In this document: positions 18,854 to 30,164 of the stretch, in pieces
Layout of the letters: each line of letters begins with the position of its first letter
Numbering within the stretch: position 1 is the first letter of the stretch
Source of the DNA: Hennigella sp045598825
GTDB lineage: Bacteria > Bacillota_I > Bacilli_A > Mycoplasmatales > Mycoplasmoidaceae
Direction of reading: 5' to 3'
DNA length: 64,000 bases
Assembly: GCA_045598825.1 (NCBI GenBank)
Contig: JAZRUX010000017.1
Location: 29,933-93,932, forward strand
Notes under the pieces: model-generated
The model's database searches: none
What the model was told of the DNA's origin: nothing
What the model saw: only the letters and a program-made list of their open reading frames with translations
Position numbers and translations under genes: made by a program

Positions 18854-20875
18854 TTACTGGTTGTCAAATATTATGAATTCGCCTTTGCTACCTGTATAAG
18901 TGTGTCCTTGATAAGTAAATTCTGCTTCATCTTTAAAGAATCTAGCAGCAATCCTTCCATCTGGCATTTCAACAGCTTGAGCTTCATCATCGTTGCTAGC
19001 TACTTTAAATTGACCTAAATTATATTGAGATACCGGTTGTATCGCATAAGCATATTTGGAATTATCTATATTGTTAATTTTAACAGTTAAAATTTTAGCA
19101 TCGTCTGGTCAATCAGATTGGGGATATGAATGATTATTACGATGTCAAGATCAAAGTTTGCCACCTCGTGTGTCGACATCATAACTTAATTTAGAAGTAT
19201 CTTCACTTTCTATATTAGAATAAGCAACTTGACCATTGATAATTGTTTTTTCATCATTTGATACGGTAAGTGTTTTATCTGGAGCTTTATAACATTGCTC
19301 AACAGTTGTAACTAACTCTCCATCGTGTTGGTTGTCGTGAACATCACAACCTAAAACTGCTAAACCATATGGTGTCATAAAACCAGATATTTCATATCAT
19401 GTTATGCTTGGCCATAAGTGTTCGTGTCATGATGCTTGTGTAATACAAACATATGTTTGATCTTCATCATCTTTCTTATTGTCATCATCTACATATTCTG
19501 TAGCATAGAATACTCCAGTTTTTGTGTGCTTAAATGCTTCATTATCATATTTTTGTAATGTTACATCATCTTCTGGGTAAGAAGTAGTTCCAGGAATGTG
19601 AGAATAATCTCATAATGGTGAAATATCAGCATACTCATTGCCGTCTTCCATAACACAAGTGTTAACACCAAAAACCATATTATGCGATAAGATGTTTTCA
19701 TCATTTGCTATTTCACAATTAATTAGGTCACCAGCAGTTCCTTTGAAACCGATGTAAATTCCATCAATACAAGAAGCAGCAAATTTGGATTTTTTAAAAA
19801 ATTTAACTCCCTTAAATGATGGTTCTCCTTTTTGTCAATGATCTAATAATTCTTGTAATTCATCTTTTCTTGGACAATTAGGTAATTGAGCAAAATATCT
19901 CAATTCATCAATATTTCCCAAATCTGTTGTACCACCATTGAATTGTGTAGCTTGCTTTCGAACAAAGGTTCTACCCATACATTGTCAGTTAAAATTACTT
20001 TTGTGAGTGAAATATTTAAGACCATCAACAACAAACGAAATAATAATCTTCAGTTTATTTTCGTCTAATTGAATATCTGAGTCAATGAATGCTGAAGCAA
20101 TCTTTGCTAAAAGCAATGCACCTTGTCGTCCATATCCACCAGTATATAATTGATGTCCGTGTTGAAAATAACTTCCGTCTGATTTAAATCCTTCATCTTT
20201 ATCAAACTTAATTTCCTCACCAACTTTTTCAAACATTAATTCAATTTCTGAATAGTCTTTTGCCAATAAACCGCACTTTAGTGTGATATCACCAGCTCAA
20301 AACATGTTTGTCCCTGTTTCATCAAGTGTTTCAGGGTTATATTTTAATGATCCGTGGCGTAATCATTCCATCATACACTCTTGTTGATCATTTGGTAAGT
20401 TATTTATGACAAAGATTGCAAGGTTACTAAAATCTCTTGGTACACCAATTTGATTGAATCATCAATTTTCATTATGAAAATCGTTGCATAACCAAAAACC
20501 TGTTAGTCTATTTGCAATATCCATCAAATCTCTGTCGTTTCTTTGATATGCTAATATAGCGATTTGTAGTGTACGAACAATGTGTTGGTGTGCAGGCCAC
20601 AATGCCTTATCGCCATCGCTATAGTCTATATTGTAAAATTTATATGCCTTAAAATCCTTTTGAAACTTAGTTTCAGGTACTTCATCTAATTCACTTTTTA
20701 TTTCATTAATCGTTTTATCTTTATATGCAGAAGTATCAATTGTTTCAATTAACATCTTTTGATAAGACTTCATTAATGTTTCGTATGGGAACGAATCATT
20801 TGTTGGTGTACAACTTACTAATGGCATCACACATTGTGATGCAGCAATAGGTAACAATAATCATGTTTTTTTCAT
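18854..20875 (-). CDS. Polysaccharide lyase family 8-like lipoprotein
   Basis: 673 residues. A signal peptide ends in the lipobox VMPLVSC (Cys22), so it is anchored outside the cell. The catalytic region follows PL8 hyaluronate/chondroitin lyases: NWFNQIGVPRDFSN, GTN with Asn189, SDGSYFQHGHQLYTGGYG with His238 and Tyr247, and DYSHIPGTTSY further on. The spacings Asn-49-His-9-Tyr nearly equal those of the pneumococcal lyase triad (50 and 9). It should cleave an acidic polysaccharide by beta-elimination. It is one base from the stop of an MFS carrier whose end carries its GGAG site, so the two are coupled. The substrate is not certain. Confidence 0.85.
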
Positions 20876-20876
20876 T

Positions 20877-22352
20877 TTATATCTCCATTTCACTTCCAGT
20901 ATTAAATCTAATGTTTGCTTGCCCTTTTTCTGGTGGGTGTTTTACGTGTATAGCATAAGAAATAACAAACAATACAATCATTAATAAAACCACACCAATT
21001 GTAATACTATTAACTAAAGTGTTATCCCGATCAAAAGCAGCAATATGTGAAGTTGATTCACTATAGTGAAAATCATAGATATCACCTTTAATGATGTTAT
21101 TAAATATTGAACCGCCAGTAATACCTAAGGCTAAACTTGTGTTGTATAAACCAATTGGTGTAACAACACTACTTTTAGTAAAGTATTTGTTTAACATAAT
21201 ACCAACAAAGACTGGATACATTAATCCATAACCTAAACCATTTAATAGGTTAGTGCTAAAGTAAACTGGAACATTAATAACATTTGTATTAACAATCAAA
21301 TATGCAAATCAACACATTGCTCCAATCAAGATAAGAATTCATTTCATCTTATTTTGATGTTTTGACAAGAATGCTGCTGCAATAATTGCACCAATTAGCT
21401 GTCCAATTGCAAAAACTAAAGATAAATATCCTTCAAAAAATTTAACTTCAGCAATGACGCTTGGTGGATATATTGCATTAGGCTGAGGAATATCGAAAGC
21501 AAATGCAATATAAATTAATTGCGTAACAGAACTTGGGCCAGCAGTAACTCAACGAACAAAACCAAAGCAAATTGCAGCTAGACAAACTAATCATACAACT
21601 GATCAGTCATGTTTACTTCTAACCGATTCTTTTGTTGAAAGATTTTGAAATAATGTTTGTCGTTCTTCACGAATGAACATTGTAATAACAAATGATATAG
21701 CAACAAAAGCTATTGCCAATAACCATAATCATTTCAAATAATCCAAATAAATTGTTGCTGGAGGGTCAACTCTTGGACCATGTTCTGGCACAAGACCACA
21801 TAGTACTGCTTCGATACAAGAAGTGATAAATTCAGCAATTAAAATAGGCAACACAAGAATAGAAACTGTTGTAAATATTTTACGTCTGTGTTCTTGTTCA
21901 GAAAACATTAAATTAAATAAACCAATACCTGAAGCACCAACACCTGTTCCAACTGATTGAATAATGTTGCAAGCAAATGATCCAGGTCATACAAACATTG
22001 GTCATAATGTAACAAGTTGAATTGCTAAAGAAATGTAAATAACATTTTTTCTTGATTTCATTTTGTAACTTAAAACATCGGTTAATGGTCGTCATAACAA
22101 ACCTACAAAACCATAGATAGCTAGAGGTATTCATAACAAGCTGCCACCATCACCAATTCCTTGATGAATATGCATTTGACCAGTATATTCTCTAGTCATT
22201 AATGGTGCCATTCAATAGAAAATAAAAAGAATGAACAATAAAATCTTGTTAGTACTTCCTAGCTTTAATCGTCAAATTAAAATGCCAGTACCAGCAATAA
22301 CTAGTGTTAACAATATTGAATTAATAATTAAAGCTAAAGTCTCGTAATTCAT
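20877..22352 (-). CDS. MFS transporter coupled to the PL8 lyase
   Basis: 491 residues, about 12 membrane helices in two halves joined by a charged loop (FIREERQTLFQ). Major facilitator superfamily; the loop between helices 2 and 3 is PLTDVLSYKMKSRKN, a degenerate motif A, repeated in the paralogue. Translation of the lyase is coupled to its end, which suggests import of lyase products or another host compound. Substrate cannot be assigned. The promoter TATAAT ends 7 bases before ATG. Confidence 0.8.
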
Positions 22353-22359
22353 ATTTTTA

Positions 22360-22365
22360 ATTATA
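22360..22365 (-). promoter_or_regulatory. -10 box for MFS-PL8 operon (leaderless)
   Basis: Minus-strand TATAAT, 7 bases before the MFS ATG, no Shine-Dalgarno. Confidence 0.55.
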
Positions 22366-22375
22366 AATATAAAAA

Positions 22376-22398
22376 AATAAATCCCATAGGGATTTATT
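22376..22398 (-). terminator. Terminator between the two MFS genes
   Basis: AATAAATCCC/GGGATTTATT stem with a 3-base loop, followed on the minus strand by a T-rich stretch. It overlaps the stop codon of the upstream MFS gene, so the two carriers are separate units. Confidence 0.75.
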
Positions 22399-23854
22399 AG
22401 TCATCCATATCTTGTTGATTGCGGACCTTATTTATCCGAACCACTCTTGGTGGGTGTTTCTTTTCAATAAATCACGCTCCAGTAAATAATCCTCACATAA
22501 CCAAAATAATGCCAATAACAATTCCAGCTACAATTCAATTTTGAATCACATATTCATCTCATTCTATTTTTCCTTGGCCTAAAATACCTTTTGTTAGAAA
22601 TTGTTTGAAGAATAAACTTGATGTGATTCCTATTGAAAGACCAGTGTTATATAAAGTGATAGGCGTTATCTTGTTTGTTTTTGTAAAGAATTTATTTAAT
22701 GTAATACCAACAATAATGTTGTATGTTGTTCCAAAAGCTCATCCATTAATGAAGTTAAACGCCATTCGACCCCAAACATTTAATACAGATCCATACAATA
22801 TGCCAAAAATTAATCATAAACCACTAGCAATAGTGAATATAGTTCACTTATTCATTCTTTTTACTAAGAATAAACCAGTTACAATATTTGCTGCCATTTG
22901 TCCAACAGTAAAGATTACAGATAAATATCCCTCATATGCTTTAGGATCTAAAGCTGTATGCTGACCAATGTATCTCAATTCAGTGATAATCGTTCCTCCA
23001 CTAGTGGAGAATTTAATGAATGATGTAATGGCCGCTGAAAGAATCAATAGTATAACAACCGAAACATCTCACTTATTAGATACTGGTTGTTTATATTTAT
23101 TATCCTGGTATAAATATGCAGTTTTTTCCTTGATAAAAATTGTAATGATTCCAGTGATAACAATTAATACTAATCCTATCACTCACATATATTTAACAAT
23201 TCCAATGTATTGTTGTCAATACTCAGGGGTAGGTTCGGGTTGTGGTTGATCAGGAACAAAACTTGTTACACAACATTGAAGAACGGAGGAAAAGAATTCA
23301 CCTAATAATGGCGGAAGCGATAATAACGACACAGTCAAGAATACTTTTTGTTTTGCATACTGTTCATTAAACATTAAGCTGAAAATCGCAATACCGCTAG
23401 CACCAATCCCGACTGTTAAAGATTGAATTACGTTTGTGGCAAAACAAGGATAGGCAATCATTGGGATTGCCCCAACAGCTTGTATTAAAAGTGAAATATA
23501 AATTACAGTCTTTCTTGACTTAAGTCTATGACTTAATAAATCATTTAGTGGTTTTCAAAATAACCCAATAATTCCATAAATTGTTACTGGTAGTCATCAG
23601 AATGAGCTTGTGGCTCCTATATCACTTATTCCAGCCATTGCTGTTTGCATTTGACTCGTATATTCACGAAGTAGCATCGGAGCAATTCAATAAAGTGTAT
23701 AAATAACAAACAATAAACGATAATTTTTATCATCAAATTTTATCTTGAAGATTAGAAAAATGGATACCCCTAGTGAAACTAGTAAGATACTAAAGTTAAC
23801 AATCAATGCGATTATTTGATTATTGTCTAATCCATTTAACATAGTATTTAACAT
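22397..23854 (-). CDS. MFS transporter
   Basis: 485 residues, about 12 membrane helices, clearly paralogous to the carrier at 20877-22352: REYTSQMQ against REYTGQMH, KPLNDLLSHRLKSRKTVIYIS against its SYKMKSRKNVIYIS, and the same KKHPP near the C-terminus. It is divergent from fumarase 1. A C4-dicarboxylate or related acid is plausible from that neighbour but unproven. ATG 23852-23854 is preferred; the frame is open upstream only because it runs antisense into the fumarase gene. Confidence 0.78.
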
Positions 23855-23891
23855 TATAGTCCTATTGCAAATTAAAATACATTTACTTGAT

Positions 23892-23918
23892 ACTTTAACT
23901 AATAAGTTAAAGTATAAT
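23892..23918 (+). promoter_or_regulatory. fumC promoter with operator-like palindrome
   Basis: The inverted repeat ACTTTAACT-AATA-AGTTAAAGT (23892-23913) abuts the plus-strand TATAAT (23913-23918) and fills the -35 to -10 spacer between fumarase 1 and the divergent MFS gene. It fits a repressor or activator site for the pair. Confidence 0.55.
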
Positions 23919-23927
23919 ATAAGAGTT

Positions 23928-25298
23928 ATGAAAATGAGATTAATGAAGGATACTCTAGGCACCATAGAAGTTCCCGTAAATGTATTTTGAGGTGCACAAA
24001 CACAAAGAAGTAAACAAAATTTTACTATCTCTGATGAAAAAATGCCAGCACAACTTATTAAATGTATCACTTACATTAAGAAAGCATGTGCAATTGCAAA
24101 TGCTAAAGTTGGTAAATTAGATGCAGCTAAAGCAAAAGCAATTATTAAAGTTTGTGATGAAATATTAGCTGGTAAACTAGCTGATAACTTCCCATTATCA
24201 ATTTGACAAACAGGAAGTGGTACACAAACTAACATGAACGTTAATGAAGTAGTTGCTTATCGTGCAAACTATGAAACTAAAAAAGAAAAATTCATTCATC
24301 CTAATGATCATGTTAATATGAGTCAATCTAGTAATGACGTATTCCCAACTGCAATGCATTTGGTTATTGCAACATTAACTAAAGAAAAATTACTTCCTAA
24401 ACTAGAAATTTTAATTAAAGAATTAAAAAAACTAGTAAAGGAGAATTGAAACATTATTAAAGTTGGTCGTACACACTTACAAGATGCTACACCAGTTAGA
24501 TTAGGTCAAGAAATATCTGCTTGGGTTGCTATGTTAGAAAACTCAAGAGATATGATTAAGGATACTTGCAAGTACATTAACCAATTATGTATTGGTGGTA
24601 CAGCTGTTGGTACCGGTTTAAACACACCAAAAGGTTTTGATAAAATGGTCTGTGCTGAATTATCAAAAATGATTGGTATTAAGTTTACAGCTTTACCAAA
24701 CAAGTTCCAAGGTTTAAGTTCTAAGGATAGTGTAAGTCACTTCCATGCAGCATTAAAAACGTTGGCTGAAAACTTAATTAAGATTGCTAACGATGTTCGT
24801 TTCCTAGCATCTGGACCAAACTGTGGTATTGGTGAAATTATTATTCCATCTAATGAACCAGGAAGTTCAATTATGCCAGGCAAAGTTAACCCAACTCAAT
24901 GTGAAGCAATGATGATGCTTTGTATTAGAGTTATTGGTAATGATACATGTGTAACATTAGGTAATGCAATGGGTAACTACCAACTTAACACACTAATGCC
25001 AATGATGATTTATTCAATCAACCAATCAATAAACTTATTGGCTGATGGTATGGATTCATTCACAAGAAAATGTGTTGTTGGTATTAAACCAAACAAGAAG
25101 AAAATTGAATACAACTTATATCGTGACTTAATGTTAGTAACTGCATTAAATGTTAAAATTGGTTATGAAAAAGCTGCTGATATTTCTAAATTAGCACAAA
25201 AAGAATCAATTACCTTAAAAGAAGCTGCTAAGAAATTAAAATACTTGTCAGAAGAAGAATTTGATAAAATTGTTGTTCCTAGTAAGATGGTTGGGTAA
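23928..25298 (+). CDS. fumC: Fumarate hydratase, class II
   Basis: 456 residues. Interconverts fumarate and malate without an Fe-S cluster. Family motifs: WQTGSGTQTNMNVNEV, HPNDHVNMSQSSNDVFPTA, GGTAVGTGLN and the signature GSSIMPGKVNPTQCEA; the NPTQCE ending separates fumarases from aspartases (NPVxPE). Start taken at ATG 23928, 9 bases after a TATAAT box with no ribosome binding site; the ATGs at 23934 and 23943 are also possible. A second class II fumarase-like gene lies at 30165-31598. Confidence 0.93.
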
Positions 25299-25313
25299 TC
25301 AATTAATAATATT

Positions 25314-25338
25314 AAAAACTAGACATCGTCTAGTTTTT
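25314..25338 (+). terminator. Terminator after fumC
   Basis: AAAAACTAGAC/GTCTAGTTTTT, an 11-bp stem with an ATC loop. Confidence 0.85.
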
Positions 25339-25370
25339 ATTTTTATAATTATTTAAATACGAGGTTATAT

Positions 25371-27038
25371 ATGAAAAAGAAAATATTAATTCCCTTTGCG
25401 ACATTATCAATTGCATCTTCTGTACTAGCTCCATTTAGTTTGGTAAGCTGTACACAGAATGAACCTAACTATGATAATCTTGCTAAAGAAATGAAGGATC
25501 AAAGCATACAAGAAATGTTTGAAATTTCTAAATATCCTAGACCAACAGGTTATCTTGATGGTATTAGAAATTACTTGTCAAATAAAATAACAGCCCATGG
25601 TTATCAAGTTGAAAGAGATATTTATGGCAATATCTGATTTGATATTCCGGCTACTGGTAAAAAATATGAATCATGACCTAAAGTAATATTACAAGGTCAT
25701 ATGGATATGGTGGTTGCTGGTTTATCAGCTGAAGATATTAAAATATTACCAGTTGAACCAATTATCGAAGAAATAAATGGTGAACCAGTAATGCACTCAA
25801 AAGATTATAAAACATCTTTAGGTGCAGATAATGGCATTGGTATCTCTATTATCCTAGCATTACTAGATTTAAAGAAATTTAATCATGGTCCATTAAGAGT
25901 TATCTTTACAGCTGACGAAGAAACAGGTATGAATGGTGTTGCCCATTTAAATCCAACAGCTCTCGATACTGACTATTTAATCAATTTGGATGGTGAACAT
26001 TCTAATTCATTAGTTAGATCTTGTGCTGGTTCGGTTCAAGGTGTATATGAAGGAACTGTGGATGAAGATGTGATGTTGCCAGTTACTGAAAATCAAAAAG
26101 CTTACCAAATATCTGTTACTGGGTTCAAAGGTGGACACTCAGGCGTTGATATAAAGGAACGTGGAAGTGCTGATAGATTTTTATGTGAATTGTTATATGA
26201 AATAGTACGATTAGATTCAACTCAAAATGATTTATCACTTTATTACTTTGGTCATAAAAATTCTGAAGGCAAAGAAATTGTGTGAGGTCCTACACAATTA
26301 ATTACTGATGCTACCACAACTTTTGTTATTAATAAAGAATTAGATAGTGTTGTTACTAATGCAATAGAACTAACTATCAATCGATGAAAAAATGAATTAT
26401 ATAAAGGAACAGATGACCAATTTGAAGTAGACATAAAAAACCCAGATCCTAAATCTATCCCTTCTGTTATTCGACCTGATACAACACGAAGAATGGTGAC
26501 GCTAGTGGGGTCGGAACAACGATGACTTGACATAGATAAAGAAATGATAGGATTACCTTTTGGTTACAAACCAAACCCTGATGATCCTGATGGCGTACCA
26601 GAAGCTAGTGCTAATCTTGGTCCTTTATCAATAAGTGGTCGTGAGTTTGCACTTAAAAATTATTCTCGTTCTGTTCATGACGAATGAATTGATAAATTTG
26701 AACAAAATAATTCATTCCAATGGGAAGATCGCTTTACAATTACTGGATTCTCAACTCCAACAAAATATTACGGGTGAAAAAGCGATGAAAACTCAAACAA
26801 AATGATTCAATTATTTTTAAAAGCCGGAGATCATTTTAATTGTGATATGTCTATTGATGATTACAATGGTGGTCTTGAATTAAGTTGATTCAGTGTCCGT
26901 AGACCAACAATTCACGAAACTGCAATTGGTTGTGATATTGATAATGCTCATAATATAAAAGAAACCTTGCATTTAAATTCAATGGATATTGTAATTGAAC
27001 AATTACTATATGCATTAACTCATATTAATGAAATTTAA
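25371..27038 (+). CDS. M20-family dipeptidase lipoprotein (PepD-like)
   Basis: 555 residues. The lipobox FSLVSC (Cys27) makes it a surface lipoprotein. The metallopeptidase core has QGHMDMV, SLGADNGIG, TADEETGMNG and GGHSGVDI, in the arrangement of the M20C aminoacyl-histidine dipeptidases (PepD). Those are normally cytoplasmic, so a lipid-anchored version is unusual. It likely trims host di- or oligopeptides outside the cell for uptake. Many TGA Trp codons. A TATAAT and GAGG precede the ATG at 25371. Confidence 0.88.
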
Positions 27039-27061
27039 AAAAAGAGGAAATCCTCTTTTTT
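27038..27061. terminator. Bidirectional terminator, M20 peptidase / malic enzyme
   Basis: AAAAAAGAGGA/TCCTCTTTTTT stem with AA loop between convergent genes. Confidence 0.8.
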
Positions 27062-27079
27062 TATTTTTATTGGCTAAGA

Positions 27080-28468
27080 TTATTTTGCTTTCTTAGCTTT
27101 TTTTGGAGATTTTTTTGTTGTTTTTTTAACACGTTTATTGAATTGCTTAATATCACTACGGTTAGCAATGATAGCTTCAGAAGAAGCAATTCTCTGTTCA
27201 GCAGTAACAACTGATTTTTCGGCTTTTGCAGAGGCAACAATGTTTTCGTTTGCTTCTCTTTCAGCTTTTCTTGCTTTTTCTTTTCTTGCAACTTCTTCTT
27301 TTCAACATCTAGCCACTTGCGCAGCTACAACTTCAGCAACGTTTTTGTCCAATGCTGAAGGCATGATGTTATCAGGAGTTGGGTTTTTAACCATTGAAGC
27401 AATTGCTCTAGCGGCAGCGTGTTTCATTTCTTCAGTAATTTGTTTTGCTCTTACTGATAAAGCTCCTTTAAAGATACCAGGGAATGCTTGCAAATTGTTA
27501 ATTTGGTTAGGGAAGTCCGAACGTCCTGTACCAACAATGTAAGCACCAGCTTGCTTTGCAATATCTGGCATAATTTCTGGAGTTGGGTTGGCCATTGCAA
27601 AGACAATTGGTTTATCATTCATTAGTTTAATTCAATCTGGTTTCAATGCACCCGGCACTGAAACACCAACGAAGATATCTGCACCTTTTAATGCATCAGC
27701 CAAAGTTCCTTTAACTGCTTTCTTATTTCCACCCTTAATTGCAGCAGCAACTTGGTATTGGTTAAATTGACGATCTGATGGATCAACAATTCCAGCACGG
27801 TCAACATAAATTAGGTTTCCCATACCCATATCATGTAATAAGTTACCAATAGCCATACCAGCAGAACCAGCACCATTAATAACTGTTGTACAATTTTCTC
27901 AGCTCTTACCAACAACACGTAGTGCGTTAGTTACAGCTGCAGCAACAACAATAGCCGTACCATGTTGGTCGTCATGGAATACTGGAATATCACAAATGTC
28001 TTTTAGTCTTCTTTCAACTTCAACACATCGTGGTGCGCCAATATCTTCTAGGTTAATACCACCAAATGAACCTGAAATTAGATAAATTGTTCTAACTAAT
28101 TCATCTACGTTTTTACTTCTAATACAAATAGGAACGGCATCAACGTCACCAAACGTTTTGAATAATGCACATTTACCTTCCATAACTGGCATTCCAGCTT
28201 CTGGACCAATATCACCTAAACCTAATACTGCTGTACCATCAGTAATAACGGCAATAGTGTTATTTCTTGCAGTTAAATCTCAAGACTTGTTGTAATCTTT
28301 GTTAATTTCAATACATGGTTGAGCAACACCTGGAGTATACATTAATGATAAATCGTGTTTATCTTTAATTGCATACTTAACTTTTGTTTGAATTTTACCT
28401 TTTAATTTATAGTGTAAATCCAATGATGCTTTCGCAATTGGGGTCATGTTTGTTTGATTGTTTGCCAT
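27080..28468 (-). CDS. NAD-dependent malic enzyme (oxaloacetate-decarboxylating type)
   Basis: 462 residues. Oxidises malate to pyruvate and CO2 with reduction of NAD(P). Motifs: MYTPGVAQPC with the catalytic Tyr, TDGTAVLGLGDIGPEAG, FHDDQHGTAIV (metal site), GAGSAGMAIGN (nucleotide binding), FAMANPTPEI. The bacterial short form is about 390 residues; here a Lys/Ala/Glu-rich tail of about 70 residues ends in TTKKSPKKAKKAK. It is 18 bases after the permease and part of a fumarase-permease-malic enzyme unit. Cofactor preference is assumed. Confidence 0.92.
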
Positions 28469-28486
28469 AAATAATTTCCTTTCTAA

Positions 28487-30145
28487 TTATTTTGCACTTC
28501 TAATACTTACTGATCTCTTTGCTTTTTGTCAAAGCAATGGTTGGGCATAATTCTTGTCAGATCATTTTATAAATAAATCATTCAAGAATGGATAGCCCAA
28601 GAAGAAGACTGCTGCAGATCAGAAGACTAAGGCAGCTTGTCAGTTGTTTAATTCAAGTGTTGATTTAACCATTGCGAATCCAAATGAGTTTGCATCAGTT
28701 CCACTTGCGTTCATACCAACTTGAGTCGAGAATTGATAGAATACGCAATAACCAAATGCAAAGTAGCATCCAATTACGGCAATAATACCAAATGGAATGA
28801 AGTATCCAACTTTATGAACAGTGTTTTTGTTTGTTTTACGATTTATTAATCCACCAAGTACAGTTGTTCCATAAATTCCAAAATAGAATAATACGGCTAA
28901 TGTACTAAATCCATCGTAGATGTGGCTTGTATCTAAGATACATGATGGAATTGCTACAGCAAAGAAGATTAAACAAATGAACATAATGTAAAGAACAAAT
29001 CCACCAAGGTTTGGAGTCTTAGCATTTAATTTTTGTCCTAATTTATATCCAAAGATAGTCTTATCTTCTACTAAAGCTTGCATTGCTCTAGTTCCAGCCA
29101 TAGAGTATGAGTTAATTACGCCAAGTGTAGCAATAACGATTGATACAGATAGAATAACAACACATAATACATATGCCCAGTGGCAGTTCGCATAACCACC
29201 AGTATCTAGTGCTGCTTGCAATAATGTAAATGGGTTTCCTGTACCCATAGTAATACATCCAATTGTGATTAAGATTTGGAATACAGCAGCAATAATCATT
29301 GAAATAATGATTGAAAGTGGAACGTTCTTTTCTGGGTTTTCAACATTCTTTTGAACGTTACCAATAACTAAGAATGAGTCAAATGCAAATAAGATTGCAG
29401 GAATTGATCTAAAGATTCCACCAATTTCTAATTCTCCTGAATATTTTACATTTCCTTCGATTGGAAGTGGAACAGGCTCAAGATGACCTGGGTCAGGATT
29501 AATTACTTGTTGGTTTCACAAACCACCACCTATAAGAGCACCAACAATAATTCCAATAAGAATAATCATCAATATTGGAACAAATTTAATGAATGTTGCA
29601 CCTTTTGATACAACACCACCAAACTTGTTTGAGAAGAAGTTTGCAGTCATGAAAATAGCAATTAATGCAATTGCTGTTCCCATAACAATTAATGTGGTGA
29701 ACTTGTCATCAGTTCCAAGCATGCTTGCGTGGAATTGAGTATCAGAACCAATTGCCGTAAAATATACTTGGAAAATCGCTACAGCTGCAAAGGTTGCCAT
29801 TGCAACGAACTTTGCAGGGTAGTAGAATGTGGATTGGGTTAAGCTTACGTGTCGTCCAAAATTGTAACCAACCATCTTTTCAGATCAGCCAGCTAGTCCA
29901 GCATTAGGGTTTCTTAAACCCTTAACTGTAACAATTTCAGCAAAACTAAAAGCTGTAAATAGAGCAATGACAATAGCTAGAATTCAGCTAATTAATACAC
30001 CAATGGCATTGTGGTGGTTATTATTAAAAACTGAACCGTTTTTGAAAAATACACCAACACCAACGACAGTGGCAATAATTAAACTGATTGATCCAACTAA
30101 ACCAATCTTACCTGCAGTTTTTTTAGAAACTGAAGTTTTTGACAT
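28487..30145 (-). CDS. APC-family amino-acid permease
   Basis: 552 residues, about 12-14 membrane helices. The first helix has IATVVGVGVFFKNGSV, matching the unwound GxG substrate loop of APC transporters, and the central region has FAFDSFLVIGNVQKNVENPEKNVP, the conserved loop of this family. Soluble C-terminus is basic. It sits between a fumarase-like enzyme and malic enzyme; an acidic amino acid (Asp or Asn) feeding fumarate is an attractive but untested substrate. Confidence 0.85.
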
Positions 30146-30164
30146 ATAGTTTTATCGACCTTTA

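Noticed and set aside
23855..24070. Upstream extension of the second MFS gene
   Set aside because: The extra 72 codons are antisense to the start of fumarase; the membrane protein begins properly at MLNTMLNGL with an AGGA-type site.
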